The notes beneath the pieces were generated by a model that was given only the letters and a program-made list of their open reading frames with translations, was not told where the DNA came from and ran no database searches. Shown one piece after another: positions 1-14,035 of a stretch of DNA of 64,000 bases. The stretch is taken from NCBI GenBank assembly GCA_012295275.1, contig CM022675.1, positions 14,785,463 through 14,849,462 of the forward strand. Direction: 5' to 3'. Source of the DNA: Chrysomallon squamiferum (taxonomy: Eukaryota; Mollusca; Gastropoda; Neomphalida; Peltospiridae). Position 1 is the stretch's first letter. Every line of letters begins with the position of its first letter. Position numbers and translations under genes: made by a program.

Positions 1-678
1 AACAACAAATATATACAAGAGAAATATGCAAAAACAAACATATACAAGATACACATGCAACTACATCAAACACACAGAAGACACAGATTGTTCCATATTC
101 AGGACAAGTCGCACAAAACGCACCAGACCACAAACAGCAGACCACACCCGACGAAGAACAGAAACGACAGGAGACACAAAACACGAACATGCAACATCAA
201 GTCACACCTTCGGTACTCAATACAAACTAACTAATCTGCTCATTAGTGGATGATACAAAGAAAACGAAACAAAAATTCAAATTAAATACTGGAATATAAA
301 GCTTATAAACTACTACTACTACTACTACTACTACTGCTGCTGCTGCTACTACTACTACTACTAATAATAATAATGTCGATCGTTAAATGTGAATTGCATA
401 ATTCTATAAGAAACGAATTCATACGAGTAACAGAGTATAACACAAAGCTGTTTATGCCAGAAAAAAACTAAAAATACAATGCTGACTTTAAAATGTTGTC
501 TAACGTGAAAGTTTAAGATAATTAGTTTATTTTGGTATCAAAGGCGTTGACAATTTCTGAAATATAAACACTAAAGAGAGGGAGAGAGATTTTAATTTTA
601 TTTTTATTTTTAATTAAAATTCTCTCTCACACTGTATGTGTGTAATGTGCGTGTGCGTTTGTTGTCTGTATGCATGTA

Positions 679-683
<5 letters not shown>

Positions 684-724
<41 letters not shown>
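684..724. repeat. (TG)n microsatellite
   Basis: About 20 pure TG units downstream of the myosin gene. Confidence 0.9.
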
Positions 725-725
<1 letters not shown>

Positions 726-1429
726 CGTTCTAACCTGACAACATTTTAGTATTCTGTAGACACCACTGTCTGAGCTCCTTGTTGGAAGTAGTTTGTTTTA
801 CTTGCTGAGGTTTAGTAAAATATTCGTGATCGTATTGGAGTTATTCCCCTTAGACTGTAAATTATTTTCTTCTGATTTTACTTGTCTGAATTTGCATTCT
901 TGTTTTCAAGCTAGTGTTTGGGTATATTTAATCAAGTAATGGTATTGTATCTTTTTCTAAGGATGCTGCATTTTATAATTACCTTTTGAAAGCGAAAAAT
1001 CCGATTCATAATGATATAATTTAATTTCTATTAAATGAAGTGACATATGTCTTTTGGACCAGTTGTAAAAAGCGCGTTTTTTTTTAGCACAAAGTAATCA
1101 ATTAAATATGTTTAGTTTTACAAATTCTTTCTACAGTGAAAGTTAGAATAAAATAGATTCATGTTGTTTTTCCTTCGATAAATTTACAATTGCTGGAATA
1201 AACCTGGATTTTTTTTCTGAGAAGTACATAAAATATTTATTTATTTTTTATCGTACGAAAATGCTCATCATTATAATTCATTCTTGAAAAATACCTTTGT
1301 ATTTAAAACTGAAAAAAAAAGAAGAAGAAAGAAGCCATCTGAAACGTCCTCTATTCGGTGACATCGATATTAAACTGATTTCTGAACAGGAATGGGGTAT
1401 TTGGGGGATCGTTCGCGCATGCTCGCGCG

Positions 1430-1431
<2 letters not shown>

Positions 1432-1478
<47 letters not shown>
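1432..1478. repeat. (CA)n microsatellite
   Basis: About 23 pure CA units preceded by GCATGCTCGCGCGCT, one of the few CG-dense spots in the left flank. Confidence 0.9.
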
Positions 1479-1480
<2 letters not shown>

Positions 1481-3599
1481 AGAGCGAGACATTATAATAA
1501 ATAAATTATTGAATTGAACAATATGAACATATACAGTCTTGTATACAGTCTTGTTAAAAAGATTTAACGTAAAGTATCTGTTAAGAACACACATTTTATC
1601 ACCTAAGTACATGAATACCTCCCTTTGTCCATCCATACTTAGAATACATTCAGTATTGCCATCCACATTCGTGTCTTTGGCGCAAACATTTAAGTTACGA
1701 ATGGACGTAATACTTACGATTTTGACGAATCTCTCTTACTGAAACGTCGCGTGAAATTATAAATTCGAGGGCTATAATGAAAATGTTTTACCCTCAGGAG
1801 CTTTAAATTCACGATTTGTTTTTAGTTGTTTCAAAGTTAAAGATCAGAAACGTATATGAACACCATAATTATTAAACAAACAAAACCAAAAAAATCACAA
1901 AAAACCCCAAATAGATCCCAAAACAAAAACCAATAATAATAATCAAAAGATAAATATCTAAACTCGTTATCCTATTTTATTTTGTTATTATTATTTTTAT
2001 TTTTACTAAATAAAACTCATTTCATCCACCATGTTTACTGCACTCCTTTTCTGAACTGTGAATCTTCACCTCTACAAATATATTTTGTTCATTCCAGATT
2101 ACTGGTGGCTGTTAAGCCATAATATTTTTGTTTACTCTTATTTATTCAGTGTATGTATTTATATTTTAACCAGTTCTAACAAGGGCAGATTCAATATTTG
2201 ATATATGGTTGGTACATATACATTTCAGTGTAAAATGTTATGAACTTGATCATTAAAAATCACACACACACACACACACACACAAGAGCATAAAACATAA
2301 AGGTAGGTGGTAAGTGCAAAGGACCTAATTAAAGAGAAATGTAAATTTTATTTTTTATTAACTTATTTTAGCATTAAACATTTAATGGGAGAAGAAAACA
2401 AATCTAGTATCATTATTCAATTAGCAGTAAAATATATGTTATTTGTACCTTCCCATACAATCAGCAACTTTAAACTGCCCACTGGACAGAGCAGGCTTCC
2501 AGCATTTGTTCTCCAATCACTTGAGAATAACGTGGAGGGATATGTTATAAGATGGAGACAAAATATAACCAGATAAAGTTTTTCATTCAGTTATTTAAGT
2601 TACAGGTTGAAGTTACATTATAGTCAGATAAAGGTGATACAGTGAACTATTTGATTAAGTTAGACATTTTGTTAAGACTGGAGACATAGCCAAAGATTTG
2701 TCCTTAACAGCTGCTTTTGGCAAAGATAATTTTAAATCCCTGTTTAGTAATGAACAGAAAACAGAAAAGAAAAACGTACATTTTTTATCTTTATTTATTC
2801 TGGATACTAAAATATTATCCATGTAATGTGACATATATTAGATGAACACAGTAAAAACAAAAAACTAGTCAAATGCTCCAATGAATATAAAGTTAACAAA
2901 ACACAGGTTATTTGCATATAAGTAAAATTGACCACTGCTGTCACCTTGGTTACAGAGAACAGTTTGTAGATATAAACTTTCCAACCAGGGTCTTTTTACC
3001 TTTTTTTTCTTTATTAAATATAATAATGAATATTTTTTTTTATTCTTGTTGTTGTTTTTGTTTGTTTATTTATTATTACTTTAGAAAAGATATATATATA
3101 TATATAGATTATTTAAAAATGTCTTAATAACTTACTCAAATCTCACCATGTGCCACTTTTAGATTTAAATTTAGAGGTAAACTGGAAGCTGCAACAAGCT
3201 GAAAATATTTAAAGCTGTATCTAAATAGATGCATTTCATGAATTACAATTAATCAGGTGGGAATGCTAAATGAAATTCTATCATAAAATTATTTACACTT
3301 ATATTTAATTTTTTAAACAGTATTGTAACTTTACTAGTTGTAACTGTTTCAGTTTTGGAATGCTTGTAATCAGTGTCACTGATCAAGACATCTGATTCAA
3401 ACCTTTAATTTAAATGTGTAGTAAAACCAACCAGGACTCAGGAAACACATTATCCATTTTGTCTGTTTCCAAGGTGACAGCATTGAACAAGTGTTATATT
3501 TTTCATTACAGCATTCACAAATAATAATAATAATAATAAATAAAAATATACAAATTATGATTAAAGCCATGATATCAATTTTGTCACAAAAAGCTATAA

Positions 3600-3655
<56 letters not shown>

Positions 3656-3690
3656 CAATAATAATGATAATAGTAATAATCATAATAATA
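3600..3690. repeat. (AAT)n microsatellite
   Basis: About 17 pure ATA units followed by degenerate copies. Confidence 0.85.
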
Positions 3691-4404
3691 AAAGAGTAAA
3701 TATATTTTTATAAAGTTTCACCTTAGATACATTTTGGGGTTTTGATTATTACAGACAATCAATAAACAAGATGACACACTTGATTTAATAACAAATTATT
3801 AGTAAAATCTCAAAAATAAATAAATAAATAAAGATTATTCAGTTTCTGTTAAATAGGGGAAAATGACCCAAAACAAAACAAAAATAAAACAAATTTAATT
3901 GTTTATATTAAATTGGGAAAAGCAGAAAAAAGGTTACTAATTTTTTTCATGGGGTGAAAAAAGAGAGAGTAATGCTTATTAACAGTTTAGCCTGACTAAT
4001 GAAGAATGAAAATTAAACAAGGATTTAAATTAAAAAGAAAACAACCAAAACTAATAATAAAAGATGCTAAAACTGCACTGGACACTTTTTAAATGTATTA
4101 TCAATATATATATATGTTTACGTTTTGATCACATAATACCTCAAAGAATAGAAAGAAATCTCCCCCCCCAAAAAAAAAAAAAAAAAAAAAAACCCCAGAA
4201 TAAACATATATATATCAAATGTCATAATGCACATCACATTTGATTACAATATTAAAAAAATAATAACAATAATTGTGTAACCCCACCATTTTTGCAAAGA
4301 AAAGATTAACTTAAATAACAGTTATTATTACTATTTTTTCAATATACATTTGAAACTGATAATGAACAAATTTCTATTAATTGTGAAATTTTGGGAGGTG
4401 ATGG

Positions 4405-4435
<31 letters not shown>

Positions 4436-6070
4436 TAATAATAAATAATAAACAAATAAATAAATAAATAATACTAAACTGAGTTGTAACAGTTATAACA
4501 GTTTCATTTTGAGACATTCATTATTTATTTTGAGATTTCAGAAAATACAAGGCACTCTTCTTCCCCAGAACAAAGGGATGTAACCCAACTTAACAAAGGA
4601 AAATAACTCTATTCTTATTCAGCCTAGGAAGACTACATCCTTCCAGAAACAAAGGAACTGCTACACATTCACTCAATTATTTTAGCAATAACTAGATAAA
4701 GGTACTGTAACCATAAATGCATACAGAATTAATATTGCATAGTAATTTAAATAACAAATCAGTGAAAATGTGTTCTGGTTTGTATGAAGTTAAACTTAGA
4801 TGGTGGTCAGGATTAAAGGCATAATTAAAGTTTATGGCTTTATCTTTCACGGCACCATACACTGAACTGAAGAACTGAAATAAATAAATTTGAAAAACAA
4901 ATTACAGATGAAAGGCCTATGGAGGTTTCTTAAAGATATTTAAATTACTTTGGCATGGGACTGTGACACATGGTTTGTGGTGCAAAATATTTTTTATTAA
5001 TTTTAGGCACAGATCATGAGAATATTTATTTCTGTGCAGAACAGGTGAACAAACATACACACAAATACACACACTCATGCACACACACACATACAGAATG
5101 AAATATTATTGTTTTTTTATGACCCTGGAAGAATTTCTTTTTCTGTTTAGCCTTTCTCTGAGAAATGGACCCAACAAACAAATCTATTTCTTGTGAAACA
5201 AAACTATTCTAAAACAGTCCTTACCGTTGCCTAGGTAACAGCAGAGTTGTTATTACTGTTAATACTAATACAAAATATTATTTAAAAAACTGAAATAATA
5301 ATAGACAGAGAAAAAAGAAATACCACAAAAACAACAAAAGGAAAAATACAAACAAACGAAAATAATAAATATATTTAAATACAGATACGTAAAAAATCTG
5401 ATATCATATCCTGGTCCCAATCACACACTAACCTATATTTCAGGTTGTCAACACTTCCTATCACCACCAATCAAATCACAGAAATAATGATACCTTGCTC
5501 CTAGAGAATGTAACAAACTTTCTGATTGGCCCAGATTGTTTAGTAACATAAGCAACCATTACTGATTAGTGGAATGAACAGACACACATATATAATTTAT
5601 AATAATCTGCTTCAGATTTTACATTCATGATTTTAAAAATACAAATGCTGAAAAAATAAAAATAAATAAAAATAAAAGTATTTTGAATTTTGATTTGTTA
5701 AATCCTGGTTGCTAATATTACACAGTTTGGAGTCACCATGCTACAAAACAAAAAGGTTTTTACTAAAACTCTGTGAAAGCATGTTGTGTCATTATTCTAA
5801 TATTTTCACTTTAAAATTTCTACAATTATGATTAGCTGACTAAATTCTAGTGTAAATAAGAGGTACAATGCTGGCCAATCAGATTCTCTTTCAATGATAA
5901 ATATCACTGGCCAATCAAAAATACAGGTCTGTTTCAATGAAGCACATCACTCATTATGCAGAAATTCCTTTTGTCATGGATTTGGCAAAAGTGCCAAGCA
6001 CCTCGGATTCAGATGATAATGTTTTCCTGACTGTTTAAAAATGATCCAACTTTGATTATTTATCTTGTTT

Positions 6071-8440
6071 TTATCGAGCCTCAAACACATCTAGTTTGTT
6101 TCCTTTTCTAGACAGCCTCAACATGCCATCTTTCTTTTCACTGGGGTCAGCTTTTATGAAAGCAACTTCCACCCTGGAACCTTTTAAGTCAGCATTTAAC
6201 CTAGAAACAAGATAAATGTTTGTTATAACTGTCAAAAATAAACTAAACTGCAATTCAACTTAAATATCTGTAATAAAAAACTGTTAAATAAATTAAATAA
6301 TTGTAAATTCTTACTGCTCAGTACAAACCAAGTAACTGTAAATGCTTACTGCTGTGATATCTGTACTTCTGGTGGTTTGTCCATGTGATTCTGGCAGCCA
6401 AGGAACGTCTTTGCAGCAAGTTCAATGACATGTGTGCAGTTGAATATGAAATCTCCTTTTTTGGCTAGAATATCTTTATATTCCTGTCAATCAAATTAAA
6501 TATCAGTTTATTATTTACTCTTTTCTTTCAACCATTATCTTCATAAAATTTGCTACCAAACAAAGTGAATTCAGTTTTACGTCTTATCCTGTATTTCTCT
6601 CATTAATAAATTTCCTTGATGTTTAGGTTATGCAAACACATGCTGTAACCATGAGTATGTAGAGATGCTGAAGCTAGTCAGATGGACGACCATTTATATA
6701 CTTGTAGTTGTTTTCCTACTCAGTGTTAACAGTAAATATTTACATTATTTAGCTAAATACTTGTACTATGATTTATTTGTTTAATTTAAATAATTGTTGA
6801 TGAATTAAACAATCTCATATTTCTGTCACTGTCTCCTTTTCAGTATCTCACCTTTGTCTGTCTGCCTCGTTACCTATCAGTCTACCCACCTCTCCACCTA
6901 CCAACCTGTTTTCTATCTATTGTTTTGCCCATCAACTCACCTATTTCTTACTTTCTACTTATTCTAAATAAACAAATATAAATAGGTACATCCATGAATA
7001 TGTTCTTCAATCAAAATGTCACATATAAAGTTATATGTGATGTTCAGATAAAGGTCTCACTCACCCCACCCTTTGTTATGTGGAATATGATCAGCTTGTC
7101 ACTGTATGGACTCAGAGATATTCGGTAGATCTGCTCCAGTGGGATTCGATACTTGATGAACATTGACCTGTGGTCAATTGCAAGAATCGACTCAGTGGTC
7201 AACACCAACAACAGCTGCACCATCTTGAGTAACAAAATTATTTTGTAAATTTAAAAAGAAAAATTTTAATTAAAACAATATTTATTAAAAACAAAAGGTT
7301 ATTTGATTATTATTGCAAGTAAAATCTGAGCTGTAAAAACAAATTAAAAACCAAAATAAAATACATATAGGTTATTTGTTTGCTCTATCACTGAAAAACA
7401 AAATCCAGTTTTACTTTAATGTCCACTCTTTACCTTTCCATTAGCTCGGTTGACCTTCATCACAAGGTCAGCAAACACCACATCCTCATCCTCTGTGCCC
7501 CTGCTCATTTTCTGCCACTTCAGATTCTGGTGCAGATCTATGTAGTCTCCTTTGAAAGGGTGAGCAACACTGGCAAGTATAAATAGAATACAGTTTTAGC
7601 TAATCAGAAAGTCTGTAACAGACTGGTTGTTAGAAAACAAGAAAGAGACAAAAGTAAAGAATTCAAAACCAGTCAAAACTATGTAAATTGTGTCAGAGGA
7701 TAATAATAATATTAATAATAATAAATTTAAATGTTCAAAAGATAATTTATAAATTAATGAATTAAAAATTAACTGTTTCCATAACACCAGTAAGCTGAAA
7801 ATATTGTTATTCTGGTTTTACATCTGCCTTTCTTCAACAGTGTTGTGTGACATATTCTCTTTCTCCCTGATTACTCAGCTCAGAGTATTCTCTGTTTCAC
7901 TGTCCAGCATTTATAAGAAAGAAATTCCAATAAGGTGCAACTCAGAGGAAAACAAGCTTTAAAAAGACAAAACACCTGTTTGGGTAGATTTCTTTTCTGT
8001 TCTTGAAAAGTTCGCTAGCTACAAGTTTCTCCTTCATCCTGTACTTGACAGCTGGGTTTGTATCAAATCGCTGGCGGTATTTCCTGCACTGAAATCATAA
8101 AATAAAAACAATCTTTCTAAATACTTGTTTACACATGAAAACACAATTACATAATTCTAGACAAACAGGTAGCAATTTTAATATCACTATATTAGTAAAG
8201 TTACTCATATGTAATACATTTATTTTTAAATATTTCTTTGTTATCAATGTTCTCTAACACCACTAGGTGAGTAATACGTATATTTTGACATGTATTAATT
8301 CTACTCACTCGCCATCTGTGATACATTTTTCTCAACTCATCTGACGTCTTTCTGAAGCGATTTGAACATCGTGGCCAGTCACTGCACACAGGTGATAGGG
8401 AAGGCAAATTTTCTTTCAAATCTAACAAGAACTTCCTTTT
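6071..8440 (-). CDS. MYO1B: Myosin-I TH1 tail exons 26-31
   Basis: Exons are 8309-8440, 7976-8088, 7434-7569, 7065-7223, 6350-6483 and 6071-6200 (stop TAA at 6073-6071). They encode residues 847-1113. The segment starts with the post-IQ helix [17 protein letters not shown], continues with the conserved [13 protein letters not shown] and KVNRANGK segments, and ends with a beta-rich lipid-binding module followed by a basic C-terminus. In this family the TH1 domain carries a PH-like fold that binds phosphoinositides such as PI(4,5)P2 and so attaches the motor to membranes. That function is inferred from family knowledge; the sequence shows only the homology and the basic patches. Confidence 0.92.
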
Positions 8441-9398
8441 CTGTAAAACAAATTACTTTTAATTTATTTTTACTTTTGTTTTATTACTGTTACTGTTTAT
8501 TATGATTATTGTTATTGTTACAGCTGTTTCTATTGTATTATTATTATTATTATTTTTTTTTTATATAAAAGACAAAATTTATTGCAGTGTTCCACATATA
8601 AAAAAGAAAAAAAACCCAAACACAACAGCACTGGGTACTGTATAAAATAAAAACTAGGAAGGAACAATCCAGTGACAAGCAGACTGCCACAAAACTACAA
8701 TCCCAAAACAAAAACAGTAAACAAATGTTTGTGTACTGGTTGTATAAGTACAGCACTCGACTTCATCAAACACAGGTCAAAGAATAGCAACCCACCATGC
8801 TTCTCTCAAGCTAAACATTTCCACTCTGTGTCCACTTACCAATGCTGTCACAAAGAAACGGGCAATCTTCGGACCTGCCACCCTCCGGAATTTGTTGTGA
8901 AACTGCCTGCGAACCCTCCAGCCTGCAATGTACTTCTGTATCACTATAACAGCCCACTCGATTTTCTTCTGCTTTCTCATTACACGCACTCGTTTCCTTG
9001 CCTGCAAAATGTGAAATTATAACAGTCATTATTCTCATCACTGTTCTTAGTGTTGTTGTTGTCACTACTGACTTCAACATTGTTCAGTTTTTTTCTGCTA
9101 TTTTTGTTTTCAAATACATGACAAACTTTTTAATATCCACTTTATTTTAAATGTAACCACTGAAAAGTAATTTTATAAAGAACAATGGATCAATCTGACT
9201 ATACATTAGAAGGACACACACAGATACACTTTCTCTAAAACAAGCCCAGACAGTTAAGACTAAATAAATGAATTGTACCTGCCAACCAAGAAATGTTTTG
9301 TGAATTATTCCAACTGCCCATGTCACCTCAGCCTGTCGTTTCAGACGCATCAGCAACTGATGAGCCTGAAAAAAACAAATAAAAAACATAATCAAACA

Positions 9399-9445
<47 letters not shown>

Positions 9446-12400
9446 CATAGACACACACACACAATGTTCAAGGTTTATGTATAACAGAGAGGTGAAATCT
9501 TCCAGAGAAACAAATGAATATATATATTTTTTAATTTATGCTAAAAATGTATTTAAATTTATTTAAAATTTTAAAACTGTAGATCAAAAGAAATATATAT
9601 ATTCAGTTTACAAATTTTGTTAAATTAATAAAAAAGTTTACAAATATTTTAAAATTAAAACAGTTATTTAAAATTAAAGTAAAACAAACAAATAAATAAA
9701 ATTTATGAAAAGAAGAAAGAAAAGACAAAAATTAATATTAAGAAAGTAATCTAAACATGTGAAAGCTATTCAAGTCAGTGGGAATGAATGAAGTGGCTTT
9801 AGCAGAGATTATTTAAAGTTATCATAATTCTTTTTAAATTCCAAAGGTACAAACCAGAAATCCACGAATATAAGACTGGATTAAAATGGTGCAGTTTCTC
9901 CTGTGAATGAATTTTTTTCGAGCCTGTGGAAAAAAAGAATTAAAATAAAATGTCATTAGTGGATGGAATTAAAATTTAGATGAAATAAAAAAAAAACTGA
10001 TAACTTCAAGACAGTAATAACATATCAAGGTTTATCTGTGATGTCAGATACATTGTGTATATTTCTTATAGGTTGTTTTATTTGTCAGTGTTCCCCACAC
10101 AGATTCTAATTTAAATGTGATCTGTTAAGAACAAATTTTTCTCAACCTGCTAATGTTGATGGTAATTACAAAAACTAAGTAAATTATTTAATAAAATTTG
10201 ATTTGTTTCATGTTATTGAATATGACCATGTTGATCTACAGCTATTGAGGGAGGGTGTTTAGGGTAAATGATAATGATGATGATGATGATGATAATAATT
10301 GTAATAATGGTAATAGTAATAATAATACTAGTAATAGTAATTAATAGTAATAATAATAGTAGTAGTGATAAGAATAACGATAATAATAAAAACAGTAATA
10401 GTAATAATAATAATAATAATAATAGTAGTAGAAGTAATAATAGTAATAATAGCAATAATAGTAAAAATAGGAACAGTAATAGTAAAAACAGTAATAGTAC
10501 CTGGTAGGCTCTGACTTGAGCAGAAATGATGATCTGACATGATCGTATTTTCTGGTACGCCCTCCACTCTCGCCAGCCCCGCCACACCTTCTGAACGAGG
10601 GTGGCCAGGTCATGCATCTTGTCCCTCCGCCTCTCCTCCATGTCAAACAGCTGACAGTGACAACAATCAGACAGAATTAGTCACTGAATATTTCATTAAT
10701 GACAAGTATTGTGAACATTATTACTTTTAAACTGTGAGACAGGTGGTTTGTTTTTGCAGTGGTATCTCACACAGAACAGCTGCTGCAGAATGTTCAGCTA
10801 ACAGCAATTAGTGGGAACAGAATTAACTTTTTACTTTCTTTAAATGTTATAATCTAATGTTATAGAATGTAGATATTTGCCATAAGCACAAATGGGTACA
10901 AATGTACTGAAAACAAACTGACAGATGTAAGAATGAAATGATGTAATTAAAGAAGTACACATGCTTCTATGTATACAGGCACACACACACACAAACACAC
11001 ACACACACACACACACACAAGACACACACACAAAAAGACACACACACACACACACACACACTCTCAACTCTAAAATACCACTAAAAAGAAAACAGATTAT
11101 CCTCTAAGTTCATACCAGTTTTGGATTCTTGATAAAGATTTTTGTTTTGCCAAATGCATATTCTCCAGCTGGAAAATTCTGTGCTTGCAGTATCAACTGG
11201 ACACCCTGCTGTGGCTCATCTCTCCACACAGGCCACGTCAGGGGCGTCAACATCTTGTAGCGAGGTAGAAACACTTCATACGCTTGTCGAAAAGCATAGC
11301 CAGCACGCCTCACCCACACGTTCTCCAGCAGACTGCACCAGACACAAACACACTTTATTATATAGCTTCTTTACAAACATTACAACATGTAGCCATTTAA
11401 TATATCTATGTCTACATACATAAAATAAAAAAAATTAAAATAAATACATAGATGAATAAATAATAATAATAATAATAATAATTTCAGTATTAGCAGTAAT
11501 ATTAATAACAGTAATGATAATGTCTATTAAATTATAAAGTTTTAAACTCACCCTAAATATCGGACTTGATGTGTTACTATGGTAACATCAAGTGAATCGG
11601 GTTTTTTGTCATCATTTGGCTTTAAAAATAAATAAATAAATGAATACATTAACAATAATAATAAATAAATGTTTATCAGTAATAGTATTCCAAAAATGTT
11701 AACTAAAATAGGACTATTATAATAACTGAAAAATTGTTTAACATACTTTCATCACTGAATTGTTCAACATGAAATCCATGGATATACTCTCTGACTGTGC
11801 CAGAGATTAGGAAGTTATTATCATGTTGTATGAACCATCAATAAAAGAAACCATAAAACTGGAATCAGAATACCCCATCCACTAATCTACATTTTGTGAA
11901 TAAAATTAACCAATTGGAGAACTAGAATTATTTAGTGCATAATTTACCTTAATACATCGAATATAATTGGGATTCTTTGAGAGCAAATTTCTCATCAGCT
12001 CTGTGACAGAAACCTGAAAAATGAAGAAATAAAAATTGTTTTTAAGAGTGCAAAAACAATATCTGAAACATATTTGTATAAAAGCTGTAAAACCTCTAAA
12101 GATGTATTTGTTTTATTCAGGTTTGTACAGTGTGAAGACTGACATTCATGTTAGCAGGTTTGTACAGTGTGAAATCTGACATTCATGTTAGCAGGTTTGT
12201 ACAGTGTGTCATTCATGTCAGCAGGTTTGTACAGTGTGTCATTCATGTTAGCAGGTTTGTACAGTGTGAAGACTGACATTCATGTTAGCAGGTTTGTACA
12301 GTGTGAAGTCTGACATTCATGTTAGCAGGTTTGTACAGTGTGTCATTCATGTCAGCAGGTTTGTACAGTGTGTCATTCATGTTAGCAGGTTTGTACAGTG

Positions 12401-13990
12401 TGAAGACTGACATTCATGTTAGCAGGTTTGTACAGTGTGAAGACTGACATTCATGTTAGCAGGTTTGTACAGTGTGAAGTCTGACATTCATGTTAGCAGG
12501 TTTGTACAGTGTGTCATTCATGTTAGCAGGTTTGTACAGTGTGACATTCATGTTAGCAGGTTTGTACAGTGTGTCATTCATGTTAGCAGGTTTGTACAGT
12601 GTGAAGACTGACATTCATGTTAGCAGGTTTCTGTACCTTGAACTGAGAGCCTGCCGTGGCCGGGCGTTTTAGTGACTTCTCACATGGATTACCTGAAAAT
12701 AAGTAAATAAATAAATAAATAAATAAATAATATACACATGCAGTAAAACAAATATGGCATGTTTCAAGGGCTCTGTATGTGTGTGTTTTGTGTGTGTGTT
12801 TATTTTTATGCATAAGAATGTGATTTTGTAGGCATGCAAATATGTCCTTATGTATTTATATGTATGTAGTATTATGATTATAATTATGATTCCAGAATCT
12901 TCAACAGATGTACAAAAATTGTGGATGTTATATAAAATAACATAATTGTGCCTTAACTTACTCTTAACTTGAAACGCTTATGGTAAATACTTCTATGAAC
13001 TGCTAGAACACATACTGTGTGCATGCATGTGCGTGTTATGTATCTAAGTAGTTCAGTATGTATTTATTTATATTTAGATGTTCAATTTCTCACCTTCAGG
13101 GAAGAGTGTTTTCAGTAGTGGATGGACACAGTTGTACATGGCCTGTGATAAACCACGGAACAGCAGATCATTGTTCTTGTCTATGAACCCCTCCACCTTG
13201 TACAGCACCTGAACACAGAAAAACAACATTAATTATTTTAATCAGTTATTTTATTTAACCGAATAAACAATGTTATACCAGTGTGCTAAAGATGAGCCTT
13301 GTAATTGAGCGCTTAGAAACAGTATACACATTACAGTTATACTTTATACAGCAATACATGTTTTACAGTTTATAGAATTTAAAAACAAAACAAAAAGTTC
13401 TAATAATGAACAACCAAGTCAAAATATGTTATACAAAATTTTGTTATTTTACATTTGTAATATGAAGTTTTGTTTATTTTCTCAAACATTTTCAGTTATC
13501 ACAAATAAGTAATTCTAAACAAGTGAATTCATTAAAAAATATTTAATACATATATTTATATTTGTGTTGTCTTTATGCAGAAGTATGTCTGCAAGTCAGT
13601 GTGTCTGTCAGCACAGAGAGGTTACTCACACTTCCAGCGTAGTGTTTCAGGCGAAATGCGTCATGGGGCAGGGTTTTGTCTGACTGTGTTTTCTTGCAGG
13701 TGCGACTCTCATAGTGGGGGTGGTCACCACAGTGCTTGTCTAACTTCTCGAGAAATGTGAAATCCGTCACTTCGCCCGGCCTCAGGCACTCTTCATCAAG
13801 CAGAGCCAGAATTCCTGTGTTGTTCTGTTTGAGAAAAAATATTATTAACAAAATATATACATACATACATACACACATATCTCTGCAGGTGATTATATGT
13901 GAACTGTATTTTAGTTTTTATTGTATGAATTATGACAATCACTTAAAGTATAGATGTGATGTGAATGGTGTCTGTCTATGAGGTGTCTCT

Positions 13991-14035
<45 letters not shown>

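Larger units (their letters stand above)
1..6070. other. 3'UTR and 3' flank of the MYO1B-like gene
   Basis: There is no supportable gene in this 6 kb. It is AT-rich, with a TAC/TGC/AAT microsatellite (about 311-373), TG (684-724) and CA (1432-1478) runs, and poly-A tracts. The part next to the stop codon (about 4500-6070) is less repetitive and is probably 3'UTR. Several minus-strand AATAAA-type hexamers occur, so the polyadenylation site cannot be chosen. Confidence 0.5.

Noticed and set aside
1-253. 75-codon plus-strand frame at the left edge
   Set aside because: Thr/Arg-rich from ACA-type sequence; no similarity or splice evidence, though an exon cut by the window edge cannot be fully excluded.
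2307-2576. 89-codon plus-strand frame in the left flank
   Set aside because: No recognisable domain, no splice signals, AT-driven composition.
8672-9022. 116-codon plus-strand frame
   Set aside because: It lies antisense to myosin exon 25 and has no splice or protein support; it is a shadow of the real exon.
10213-10641. 142-codon minus-strand frame ending in poly-Leu/Ile
   Set aside because: Only its first part (10501-10650) is a myosin exon; the rest reads through the donor into the ATN array.
12490-12672. Repetitive frame [10 protein letters not shown]...
   Set aside because: Translation of the intron 18 minisatellite on the strand opposite the gene.
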